Below are positions 52,713 through 61,300 of a DNA stretch of 64,000 nt, in pieces; the stretch's first letter is position 1; each line of letters begins with the position of its first letter. The notes beneath the pieces were generated by a model, which did not search any database, was not told where the DNA came from, and worked only from the letters and a program-made list of their open reading frames with translations. The position numbers were made by a program, and so were the translations under genes. Origin of the DNA: Hyalangium versicolor (GTDB lineage: Bacteria; Myxococcota; Myxococcia; Myxococcales; Myxococcaceae). Where the stretch lies: assembly GCF_020103695.1 (NCBI RefSeq), contig NZ_JAHXBF010000003.1:434001-498000 (forward strand), written 5' to 3'.

Positions 52713-53354
52713 ATGGCCAAGCGCGAGTACGGACAGTTCTGCGGACTGGTGCGAGCCTTGGAGTTCGTGGGCGAGCGCTGGGCCCTGCTCATTGTTCGGG
52801 ATCTGCTGGTCAGCCCGAAGCGCTTCACCGATCTGCGTCAGGGGCTCCCGAAGATCCCGACGAACATCCTCTCGGCGCGGCTCAAGGAACTGGAGCAGGC
52901 GGGCGTCGTTCGCCGCCGGGTGCTGCCTCGGCCGCTGGGCTCCGTCGTGTACGAGCTGACCGAGTACGGCAACGAGCTCGAAGACATCGTCATGCGCCTG
53001 GGCCGCTGGGGCGCCAAGGCCCTGACGGTGCCGGGACCGGAGGAGATCGTCACGGTGGACTCGATGATCATGGCCATGCGCTCGACCTTCCGCCCCGAGG
53101 CGGCGCGTGATGTCACCGTGAGCTATGAGCTGCGCGTGGGCCCGGTGGTCTTCCACGTGCGTGTCGACCACGGGAAGCTCACGGTCAAGGAGGGCCCGCT
53201 GCCGGATGCGGAGCTCGTCATCGAGACGGGGCCCGCGATCAAGGCGCTGATGGCGGATGAGCTCAGCCCCGAGGATGCCATCGCCAACGGGAGTGTCCGC
53301 CTCACGGGGGAGCCCAAGCTGCTGTCCCGGTTCGTCGAGCTCTTCCACATCTGA
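52713..53354 (+). CDS. HxlR-family transcriptional regulator with SCP2-like tail
   Basis: 213 residues. The N-terminal 100 residues are a winged helix of the HxlR type (GERWALLIVRDLLVSPKRF, ILSARLKELEQAGVVRRR, YELTEYGNELEDIV). The C-terminal half (about 115-210; ELRVGPVVFHVRVDHGKL, AELVIETGPAIKALMADE) looks like an SCP2 sterol/lipid-binding-type domain, which may sense a hydrophobic ligand. It converges on the UvrA-like gene with 4 bp between the stop codons. Targets are not visible. Confidence 0.85.
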   Translation: MAKREYGQFCGLVRALEFVGERWALLIVRDLLVSPKRFTDLRQGLPKIPTNILSARLKELEQAGVVRRRVLPRPLGSVVYELTEYGNELEDIVMRLGRWGAKALTVPGPEEIVTVDSMIMAMRSTFRPEAARDVTVSYELRVGPVVFHVRVDHGKLTVKEGPLPDAELVIETGPAIKALMADELSPEDAIANGSVRLTGEPKLLSRFVELFHI

Positions 53355-53358
53355 CGGC

Positions 53359-55908
53359 TCATGACAGGGCGCTCGCCAGGAAGGGCGCGGTGCGGCTCGC
53401 CGAGACGGTCGCGATCTTGGCAGGTGCTCCGGAGGCCACCACCCGGCCGCCCTCGTCACCGGCACCCGGGCCCATGTCGATCACCCAGTCGCTCGCGGCG
53501 ATCACACGCATGTCGTGCTCGACGAGGATGACGGTGTTGCCCGACTCGACCAGGCCGTTGAGCTGCGTCATGAGCTTGTCCACGTCGGAGGGGTGCAGGC
53601 CGGTGGTGGGCTCGTCGAGGATGTAGAGCGTGTCGCCGCGCTGGGTCCGCTGCAGCTCGGTCGCGAGCTTGATCCGCTGGGCCTCGCCGCCGGAGAGCTC
53701 GGTCGCGGGCTGGCCCAGCCGCAGGTAGCCCAGGCCGACCTCTCGCAGGACGCTCAGCGAGCGGAGCACCTGCGGTTCCTCGGCGAAGAACGCATGGGCC
53801 GCGTCGACGGTCATCCCCAGCACCTCGGCGATGTTCTTGCCTCGATACCGAATCTCCAGGGTCTTGGCGTTGTAGCGGGCCCCGTGACATGTGGGGCAGG
53901 GCGCGTAGACGCTGGGCAGGAAGAGCAGCTCGACGCTCACGAAGCCTTCGCCCTCGCACGTGTCACAGCGTCCCTTGGCGACGTTGAACGAGAAGCGCCC
54001 GGCATCGAAGCGGCGGGCCTTCGCTTCCTTGGTCGAGGCGAAGAGCTTGCGCACGCTGTCGAAGAGGCCCGTGTAGGTCGCCAGGTTGGAGCGCGGTGTG
54101 CGGCCGATGGGCTTCTGATCGACTCGCACCAGCCGCTTGATGCCCTCCAGGCCCGAGGCGATTCGACCACCCGTGGTGAGCACGACGGTGCGCTCCAGCT
54201 CCTCTCCCTCATCCTCGTCGGAGGGGGACTCGTGGCCCAGGTGCTCCGCGACCAACTCCACGAGGACCTGGCTCACGAGGCTCGACTTCCCCGAGCCGGA
54301 GATGCCGGTCACCGAGGTGAATACGCCCAGCGGGAAGGCCACGTCGAGCTCGTGCAGGTTGTTGCGTGAGACTCCTTCGAGTCGGAGCCATCCCTTGGGT
54401 GTGCGCGGTGTGCGGCGCTGCACGGTCTCGGTTCCGAAGAGGTAGCGCCGTGTCCGGGAGTCCTCCACGGATTGGAGCCCTTCGAGCGGTCCACTATAGA
54501 GGATGCGTCCGCCCTGCTCGCCCGCGGCCGGTCCGACATCGACGATCCAGTCCGCGTGTCGGATCACGTCTACCTCGTGCTCCACGACAAAGAGCGAGTT
54601 GCCCGAGTGCTTGAGCTGATCGAGCGCCTTCAGCAGGGACTGGGTGTCCGCGGGATGCAGGCCCGCGGAGGGCTCATCGAGTACGTACACCACGCCGAAC
54701 AAGTTGGAGCGCACCTGGGTGGCGAGCCGCAGCCGCTGGAGCTCGCCGGGCGAGAGGGTAGGGGTGCTGCGATCGAGCGAGAGGTAGCCCAGTCCGAGCT
54801 CGGTCAGGGCCTGGATGCGCGCCAGCAGATCCTTGGCGATTCGTTGCGCGACCAGGGCCTTCTCCGGGTGGAGTTGCGCCTGCTTGGCCGAGCCCTGGGA
54901 TTTCCCTTCGGCTGCGGGTTTCAGGATGTCGGCCACGCGCTTCAACGGGAGGTTGGAGAACTCGCCGATGTCGAGTCCCGCGAAGGTGACGGACAGGGGT
55001 TCGCGACGCAGCCGCTTGCCATGGCAGAGGGGGCACTCGCCGCTCACCATGTACTGCGACACCCGCTTCTTCATCAGCGCGCTCTGTGTCGTGGCGAAGG
55101 TCTGCAGCACGTACTTCCTGGCGCTCGTGAACGTCCCCATGTAGCTGGGAGGTTCCTTGCGCTTCAGGGCGCGGCGCGTCTCAGCGGGAGTGAAACCCGC
55201 GTAGACGGGGACGGTGGGTTGCTCCTCGGTGAAGAGGATCCAGTCCCGATCCTTCTGGGGGAGCTCCCGCCACGGGCGGTCGACGTCGTAGCCAAGCGTC
55301 ACCAGGATGTCGCGCAGGTTCTGTCCGTGCCAGGCGGGAGGCCATGCGGCGATCGCACGCTCGCGGGTGGTCAACGAGTCATCCGGCACCATGGAGCGCT
55401 CGGTCGCCTCGTAGACGCGGCCCAGGCCATGGCAGTTGGGACAGGCGCCCGCCGGAGTGTTGGGCGAGAACGCGTCCGAGTCGAGGTGCGGCTGGTTCGG
55501 AGGGTAGGTCCCGGCGCGCGAGTACAGCAGGCGCAGGGAGTTGGAGATCGTGGTCACGCTGCCCACGGAGGAACGGGTCGTCGGAGCGCCGCGGTGCTGT
55601 TGGAGGGCCACAGCCGGGGGCAGCCCATCGATGGCATCGACCTCGGGAATGCTGGCCTGATCGATCAGCCGCCGTGCATAGGGCGCCACGGACTCGAAGT
55701 ACCGCCGCTGTGCCTCCGCATAGAGCGTCCCGAAGGCCAGCGAGGACTTGCCCGAGCCGGAGACTCCGGTGAAGACGACGAGGGCATCCCGAGGGATCTC
55801 GACGTCCACGTTCTTCAGGTTGTGCTGACGGGCCCCTCGTACCCGGACGTTGCCTGTCTTGGTGTCGTTAGGAGTCTCTGAACGGTGATGGGTGCGCGGG
55901 GTGGGCAT
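53359..55908 (-). CDS. UvrA-like ABC ATPase (class II UvrA)
   Basis: 849 residues. Two ABC ATPase halves, with Walker [14 protein letters not shown] and [13 protein letters not shown], signatures [14 protein letters not shown] and [16 protein letters not shown], Walker [14 protein letters not shown] and [13 protein letters not shown]. Zinc-finger cysteines occur in [26 protein letters not shown] and [10 protein letters not shown]. It is about 90 residues shorter than the housekeeping UvrA (940). UvrA2-type proteins of this size are linked to antibiotic export or self-resistance and to DNA damage tolerance. The first signature has LSPGE instead of LSGGE. Whether it acts with UvrB is not shown. 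Confidence 0.88.
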   Translation of the reverse strand: MPTPRTHHRSETPNDTKTGNVRVRGARQHNLKNVDVEIPRDALVVFTGVSGSGKSSLAFGTLYAEAQRRYFESVAPYARRLIDQASIPEVDAIDGLPPAVALQQHRGAPTTRSSVGSVTTISNSLRLLYSRAGTYPPNQPHLDSDAFSPNTPAGACPNCHGLGRVYEATERSMVPDDSLTTRERAIAAWPPAWHGQNLRDILVTLGYDVDRPWRELPQKDRDWILFTEEQPTVPVYAGFTPAETRRALKRKEPPSYMGTFTSARKYVLQTFATTQSALMKKRVSQYMVSGECPLCHGKRLRREPLSVTFAGLDIGEFSNLPLKRVADILKPAAEGKSQGSAKQAQLHPEKALVAQRIAKDLLARIQALTELGLGYLSLDRSTPTLSPGELQRLRLATQVRSNLFGVVYVLDEPSAGLHPADTQSLLKALDQLKHSGNSLFVVEHEVDVIRHADWIVDVGPAAGEQGGRILYSGPLEGLQSVEDSRTRRYLFGTETVQRRTPRTPKGWLRLEGVSRNNLHELDVAFPLGVFTSVTGISGSGKSSLVSQVLVELVAEHLGHESPSDEDEGEELERTVVLTTGGRIASGLEGIKRLVRVDQKPIGRTPRSNLATYTGLFDSVRKLFASTKEAKARRFDAGRFSFNVAKGRCDTCEGEGFVSVELLFLPSVYAPCPTCHGARYNAKTLEIRYRGKNIAEVLGMTVDAAHAFFAEEPQVLRSLSVLREVGLGYLRLGQPATELSGGEAQRIKLATELQRTQRGDTLYILDEPTTGLHPSDVDKLMTQLNGLVESGNTVILVEHDMRVIAASDWVIDMGPGAGDEGGRVVASGAPAKIATVSASRTAPFLASALS

Positions 55909-55979
55909 TTTCGGCCACGCATGAAAGTGCTCCCAGGCGCAGGAACAAGGGTTTTTACCGTCCCGTCAGCGGCGAGTGG

Positions 55980-56855
55980 TCACTTCGGAACGCGCTCGGA
56001 GACACTGGGGCGGTCCGCACTCGCGCTCAGGGTGTAGGCGGCGTAGATGGCGCTGACCTTCTCCAGGACCTTGCGTCCCTGCCCGGCGAACCCCGGTTCC
56101 TTCACCTTGCCTCTGCTTACGTAGACGCCTGTCGCATCCCGGGTGTCTCCCAGCGCACCTTCGTACAGCCGAGCAGCCCCGCTGCTGGGGGGTGGGAAGA
56201 ACAGCTTCATGAGAGTCCACACGAAGAAGGGGAGCCCTGAGGCCTTGTTGCGCCTCAAGGTGTTGGTGCCTCCTGGATCCACGCTGCGGATCTTGATGCC
56301 CTCGGCAGCCAGCTGCGGGGCGATCTCCCGGGCCCACAGGGTGACGGCCAGCTTGGTTGCCGTATAGGGTCCGAAGAGCATCTTGAAGTGGGTCGGACGC
56401 TCCAGCGTGTCGGGATCGAACTTCCGGGTGAATTGGAACGAATCGGAAGAGGTGTTGATGACGGTCTTCAACGTCCCTCTTCGCAGCTGCTCCTTCAGCT
56501 CCATGAGGAGGATGTAGGGCACGAGCGTCTGCACCTCGAAGTGCAGCTCGCGTCCCTGCTTGGAGAAGCGGAGCTCCGGGATGCTGCCGCCCGCGTTGTT
56601 GAACAGGACATCGATCTTTTCTTCTCGGGCCTTGAGTTCGCGCAAGGCGGCCCTCAGGCTGTCGAAGTCGCCGAGGTCGGCTTTGTAGATTCGAAGCCGC
56701 TTCTCGCTCACGCTCTCGCGGATCAGCGGATCATTTTCAGCGAAGCCCGAGCGGACCAGCGCGATGACCTGCCAGTCTTCCGTGAGCAGTCTGCGGGTCA
56801 GAGCGAGCCCGATCCCGTTGCTCGCTCCGGTGATGAGTGCGACGCGATCCTGCAT
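55980..56855 (-). CDS. SDR-family oxidoreductase
   Basis: 291 residues from the ATG at 56855, with GGAGGGAAT upstream. Rossmann motif RVALITGASNGIGLALTRRL, NNAGGSIPELRFS, and the active-site segment LFGPYTATKLAVTLWAREIA with a YxxxK (Tyr and Lys four apart); the catalytic Ser lies in NTSSDSFQFTR. The order is that of retinol-dehydrogenase / WWOX-like classical SDRs. It reduces or oxidises an alcohol with NAD(P). It is divergent from a TetR-type regulator and three matching dyads lie in the shared promoter, so it is probably repressed by it. Confidence 0.88.
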   Translation of the reverse strand: MQDRVALITGASNGIGLALTRRLLTEDWQVIALVRSGFAENDPLIRESVSEKRLRIYKADLGDFDSLRAALRELKAREEKIDVLFNNAGGSIPELRFSKQGRELHFEVQTLVPYILLMELKEQLRRGTLKTVINTSSDSFQFTRKFDPDTLERPTHFKMLFGPYTATKLAVTLWAREIAPQLAAEGIKIRSVDPGGTNTLRRNKASGLPFFVWTLMKLFFPPPSSGAARLYEGALGDTRDATGVYVSRGKVKEPGFAGQGRKVLEKVSAIYAAYTLSASADRPSVSERVPK

Positions 56856-56900
56856 GGGTGATTCCCTCCAGGGAACGGCTGCCAGGACATCGGCACCAAC

Positions 56901-56974
56901 CGGATAGAAAATCCGCTTGAAGGGGATATAAAGGGGCCAAAACGGATACGCAATCCGTTCGGATATGGAGTCCG
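56901..56974. promoter_or_regulatory. Three CGGAT-N5-ATCCG operator dyads
   Basis: The intergenic region holds three dyads of one form: CGGAT-agaaa-ATCCG (56901-56915), CGGAT-acgca-ATCCG (56943-56957, extended to AACGGAT/ATCCGTT) and CGGAT-atgga-GTCCG (56960-56974). They sit between the divergent SDR and TetR genes, the place expected for a TetR-type repressor site. The second and third are 17 bp apart, centre to centre. Confidence 0.75.
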
Positions 56975-56995
56975 ATTCGTTGTTAGGATCGGCAC

Positions 56996-57604
56996 ATGAA
57001 GAAACGGGAGGACCCACCGAAGAAGCGAGAGGTGCCGCCGGAGGAGGAGCCGCTACGGGCGGATGCCGCGCGCAACCGGGACCGCGTGCTCTCGGTGGCC
57101 CGCAAGCTCCTGGCCCACGGCGATTCTTCCCTGCAGATGAACCAGATCGCACGCTCGGCTGGAGTGGGAGTGGGGACGGTGTACCGGCACTTCCCCACGC
57201 GACAGGATCTCTTGGAGGCGCTTGTGAACGAGCACCTCGAGGCCCTGCTCGAAGAGGCTCGCAAGGGGCAGGAGTCCGACGATCCGAGAGCCGGTCTCCA
57301 GCGGTTCCTGCGCGCGGTCCTGGCGCTGCAGCTGGCGGACGTGGGACTGGCGGAGGTTGTCAATGCTCCCAAGGACGCCCAGAGCCGGACGTCGCAACTG
57401 AAGGCCGGGCTCATCGGAGCCATCCAGCGGATGCTGGGACGGGCCCAGCGGGCGGGCGTGGTGCGCGACGACATTGGCGCGGAAGACATCCAGCGGCTGA
57501 TGTGCGGTGTCGAGCACGCCGCGCGCATCGGAAGTGAGCCACTTGCCCTGGGCGAGCGTTACCTGACCATTCTGCTGGAAGGCCTGCGCCCAGCCTCGGG
57601 GTGA
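56996..57604 (+). CDS. TetR-family transcriptional regulator
   Basis: 202 residues. The helix-turn-helix (QMNQIARSAGVGVGTVYRHFPTRQDLLEAL, given here as family pattern) starts at about residue 44 after a highly charged N-terminus. The ligand-binding half (about 75-200) is all helix and has the CGVEHAARIG segment of TetR_C-type proteins. It is divergent from the SDR gene; three CGGAT-N5-ATCCG dyads between them are likely its operators. The inducer may be the substrate of the SDR. Confidence 0.92.
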   Translation: MKKREDPPKKREVPPEEEPLRADAARNRDRVLSVARKLLAHGDSSLQMNQIARSAGVGVGTVYRHFPTRQDLLEALVNEHLEALLEEARKGQESDDPRAGLQRFLRAVLALQLADVGLAEVVNAPKDAQSRTSQLKAGLIGAIQRMLGRAQRAGVVRDDIGAEDIQRLMCGVEHAARIGSEPLALGERYLTILLEGLRPASG

Positions 57605-57678
57605 GCTGCTCGAAGGCCGCAGGGTGTGAGCCGTTTCACAGGGGCAGTGTGAACCCATTCACTGAGCCAGGGCTGCCG

Positions 57679-57783
57679 ATGGCGCAGAGTGCCTCCAACG
57701 ACGACGCGACTCCACCCGTCGGCTGTCCTGGAGGCACCATGCAGAGACCATGCGAGGACCTGTGCCTGGTTGCCGCTCTGTGA
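57679..57783 (+). CDS. Possible short peptide gene
   Basis: 34 codons from the ATG at 57679, ending MQRPCEDLCLVAAL; an internal ATG at 57742 gives 14 residues and has the better ribosome site (GGAGG). It lies between two dyads and a strong terminator, which makes an independent small transcript plausible. Four Cys are present in the longer form, two in the shorter. No family is recognised. A leader peptide or noncoding RNA are alternatives. Confidence 0.35.
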   Translation: MAQSASNDDATPPVGCPGGTMQRPCEDLCLVAAL

Positions 57784-57825
57784 GGGGCGCGCGGAGCCTG
57801 TAGTTCTCGATGCCCGTCACACGGA

Positions 57826-57868
57826 GGCCACGCACCCCGGGGGGGAGGTGCGTGGCCTTCGCCTTTTC
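57826..57868 (+). terminator. Strong intrinsic-type terminator
   Basis: GGCCACGCACC (57826-57836) and GGTGCGTGGCC (57847-57857) form a perfect 11-bp stem with a 10-base loop, followed by ttcgccttttc on the plus strand. It ends the plus-strand transcript of the TetR gene or of a small unit before it. Confidence 0.7.
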
Positions 57869-57909
57869 AGGCCGTAGCTACGCCCGGGAGCCTCTGTGAA
57901 ACCCCCGGC

Positions 57910-58347
57910 TCACTCGGGGTGGGCCGCGAACCACTCGAAGAAGGTGATCGAGGGCCCTGCCAGTCTCTTCAGCGTCTCCTCCAGGGCATCCTGGTTGCTC
58001 CAGAGGATGCCCTCCTCACCGTGCTGCTCCAGGGCTTGGGCGATGACCACGTTCGCGTCCAGGAGCGGGCAGGTATAGGGCTGCTTCGCACCCGCTTGTT
58101 CCCACTCCGCCGCCCGAGCGCGGATCTCCGCCTGGGTTTCGCGGGGCAGTTGAAGGAAGCCTTCCCAGAGAACGGTCCACTCCAGAGCGGTGATGGACAG
58201 CGGGTCGGCCAGATGGCGGCAGCAGTGATCACAGCCCATGCGGCAGGGCCACCAGGTGCGCTCGCGGGTGGTGTCTGCCGCTCGCGCCTCCAGCCGCTCG
58301 TACAATTCCGCCAGCGCTCGCCGTTGCGCCTCGTTTACCGTCTCCAC
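57910..58347 (-). CDS. YkgJ-like cysteine-cluster protein
   Basis: 145 residues from a GTG at 58347 with AGGAGG upstream inside the preceding gene. The cysteine cluster reads WPCRMGCDHCCRHL, with a further Cys in YTCPLLDAN, the pattern of the YkgJ/UPF0153 zinc- or iron-binding family (usual motif CxxC-x4-C.. C). The family has no proven function. The first 13 bases overlap the end of the giant surface-protein gene, so the two are on one transcript and coupled. Confidence 0.75.
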   Translation of the reverse strand: METVNEAQRRALAELYERLEARAADTTRERTWWPCRMGCDHCCRHLADPLSITALEWTVLWEGFLQLPRETQAEIRARAAEWEQAGAKQPYTCPLLDANVVIAQALEQHGEEGILWSNQDALEETLKRLAGPSITFFEWFAAHPE

Positions 58348-61300
58348 CTGAGCCTCCTGATCCTCCCGAGGAGAGAGAGGAGCAACAGGCCGAACACCGA
58401 GCCCCCGGCTCCCGATCCGCTGCAGCCGCAGCCCTTGTTCTCATCCTGCGGCTCAGAGGGTGCATCCACACAGACACCCTCCTGGCACGTCTTGCCCGTA
58501 CCGCACTCCGGAGTCGCGCTGCAGAACGTGTCGGGTGTGTTCGGATCTGTCTCGCCCGGGTCGAGCAGGCCGTTGTGGTTGGCGTCCTCTTCACCGTCCT
58601 TGCGGCCGTCACCGTCCGTGTCGGCAGTGAGCGGATCCGTGCTGGTGCTTGGGTCCGCGTCAGCTGCGAACTGTTCCTTCGACACGTCGGTTCCGCCGGG
58701 CGGCGAAGAGACCGCCATCTCCGTTCCGTCGAACAGACCATCGCCATCGCTGTCCGGATCCCGCACGTTGGGCAGGCCGTCACCATCCGTGTCCTCATTA
58801 GGCCGAGGCTCGCGGCCATCGATGACGCCATCATCATCCGTGTCGGCGTCATGCGGATCGGTGCCCGCCTCGAACTCGGCGACGTTGGAGAGCTGGTCTC
58901 CATCCGAGTCGAGAGCTCCGTCACCCGGTGAGCTCGGGTCGAACCCGTGGGCCACCTCCCAGGCGTCGGACATGCCATCGCCGTCGAAGTCGTCGGCGAC
59001 GGTCACGGAGGTGCTGACGCTCTGGCCGCCCACGGTCACCTGGAGGGTGTTCGCGAACGTCCCGCTCTCCAGGCCCGCGGTGAACAGGCCCGAGGCGTCG
59101 ATCGTACCGCCACCGTGGACTGTCTCCCAGGTCGCGGGGATCCGCAGCTCGTTGTCGAACGCGTCATAGGCCTTCGCGCTGAAGGCAACTGTCCCCTGAA
59201 TGACCACTGTCGGATTCTGGGGCGAGAGCACCACGCGGTGGAGGGGACCGGGTGCCACGACGACCGAGGACGTCCCCGTGAGGCCGTTGGCCGTGGCGAT
59301 CACGCTCTCTGGGTACGTGCCCGGTACATGGGCCGCGGTGAAGAGCCCCTCCGGGGTGATGGTGCCGGCCGCATGCAAGGCCGACCAGACGGGCGAGATG
59401 GGGACTTCGTTGCCCTCGGCATCCTCGGCTCTCGCGCTGAGTTGCTGCACTCCGCGAGGGCCCACCTGGATGAGCGCGGGCGTCACGACGATCCTCGTGA
59501 CGTCACCGGGCGTGAGCGTGAGGTCGGCGGACCCACTCACGCCGTCGATCTGCGCCCTCACCGCGTTGGGGTACAGCCCCGCGATGGAGCCGGCCGTGAA
59601 CAGGCCATCGGCATCAATGCTGCCCACGGCCGCCGAGCTGACCGACCAACTCGGCGTACTGGACACCGGGTTGCCCCAGGCATCGGTTGCGGTCGCCGTG
59701 AGCTGCTGGGTACCACGTACCCTCAGTGCTACGGACGCAGGAGTCACCTGCACGGTCTGGACCGGACCCGGGTTGACCGTGACGCTGGCCGTGGCAGACA
59801 CGGTGCCGCTCGTGACGCTCACGGTGTGCTCGAAGATGCCAGGCGTGGTCCCCGCGGTGAACAGACCGCTCGGGCTGATGGCTCCACCCCCGTTGCTCGC
59901 GATCCAGGAGACCGGGGCCGAGGGCAGCACGTTGAGGCAGTTGTCCTGGACGGTCGCGGTGAACTGCTGCGTATCCTGGACCGTCAGCGTCGCTGCGGCG
60001 GGAGCGAGCGTGACGAGGGCAGCCGGGCCTGGAGTGAGCGTCACCGTCGCCGAGGAAGACTGGCCATCCGCCGTCGCGGTGACCGCACCTGCGTACGTCC
60101 CCGGCGCGCAGCTCGCGGTGAAAAGGCCACTCGAGTCGACGGTTCCCGCCGCGCCGCTCGCGGACCAGGTGATCACCGCCTCGGGGATTGGGGTGTCCGA
60201 GGTGTCATACGCCGTCGCGGTGAACTGCTGGGTGCCCTGAACGGCCAGCGTGGAGTCCGAGGGCATCACGACGACGTAGGAAGCACTCGGCGGGACATAG
60301 GGGAAGGCGCCCATGTCCAGGCCATCGGAAGCGGCGTGTCGGCACGGCGAGGTGGCCTGGAGCGAGAAATCCGGCTCGCCGACGTACAGGGGATCGACGG
60401 AGAGGCTTCCGGGGCCCGGGACGACATAGACGTTGTAGTCGGAGTCGCTGTGGCCCCAGACGTTGTTGTGGTGGACCGAGCGAGCGGGGCGCCCGGTGTA
60501 GGGGAAGTAGATGCCGTGGAGGCCGTTCGAGGTGATGACGTTGTCGGTGAGGGTCACTTCCCCAGAGAAGTCGTAGACGACGATGGCGCCCTGGAGGTTG
60601 CCGGTGATGGTGTTGTGACGGAGGACCGTGGGCGCAGCCAGGCCAATGACGTAGGCGCTATAGATCAAGGGATCATTGTCATGCACCAGGCTGTATTCCA
60701 TCAGGGTGCTCCCCCCACTGGTGTGGAGGGCTGCATGGCAGTTCCGCAGGGTGCCGTGACTGAACGTCGTGGTGCCCCCTTTGACATACAGACATGTGTC
60801 GGCGCCCTGGATGGTGGAGTGGCTGAAGGTCGAGGTACCTGTGCTGAGCACGCCGATGCGGCCTGCTTGGATGGTGGCGTACTCGAAGGCGGCCGAGCCT
60901 CGGATGAACACGCCCTCGGCGCCGGTGGCGGTGAAGGTGACTGGCGCGTCACTCGTGCCCTGCACGGCCAGGTTTCCGTCGATGAAGAGCTCGGTCTTCG
61001 TCGTGTCCGCGCCAGCGCCGAGCGCATCCGTGGTTGCGAAGGTGAGGGAGGCACCCGGAGCCAGGGTGAGGGTGACACCGGGACGGACGGTCAGATCTCC
61101 CGCCAGGGTGTTGGCCCCCGTGAGGGTCAGGTCCGAGAAGAGGACGCCCGTGAGGATTGGAGTGGGGTGGCCTTCATAGGCAAAGGCGCCCATGTCGGTG
61201 CCATCCGAAGCGGCCATGCGTGCGGGCGAGTACTCGGTGAGGCGGAAGTCCGAATCGCTCACGAAGAGCGGGTTGGCGGAGATGCCGCCAGGGCCCGAAG

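Larger units (their letters stand above)
57605..57909. other. 305-bp intergenic stretch with dyads, a short ORF and a hairpin
   Basis: Contents: two CRP-like dyads, TGTGA-gccgtt-TCACA (57625-57640) and TGTGA-acccat-TCACT (57648-57663); a possible short reading frame at 57679-57783; and a strong terminator at 57826-57868. Together they look like one small transcription unit on the plus strand. No other feature is seen. Confidence 0.5.

Noticed and set aside
57601..57783. 60-residue frame beginning at the TetR stop
   Set aside because: The GTG overlaps the previous gene's end and the first half has no ribosome site; only the shorter downstream starts are plausible.
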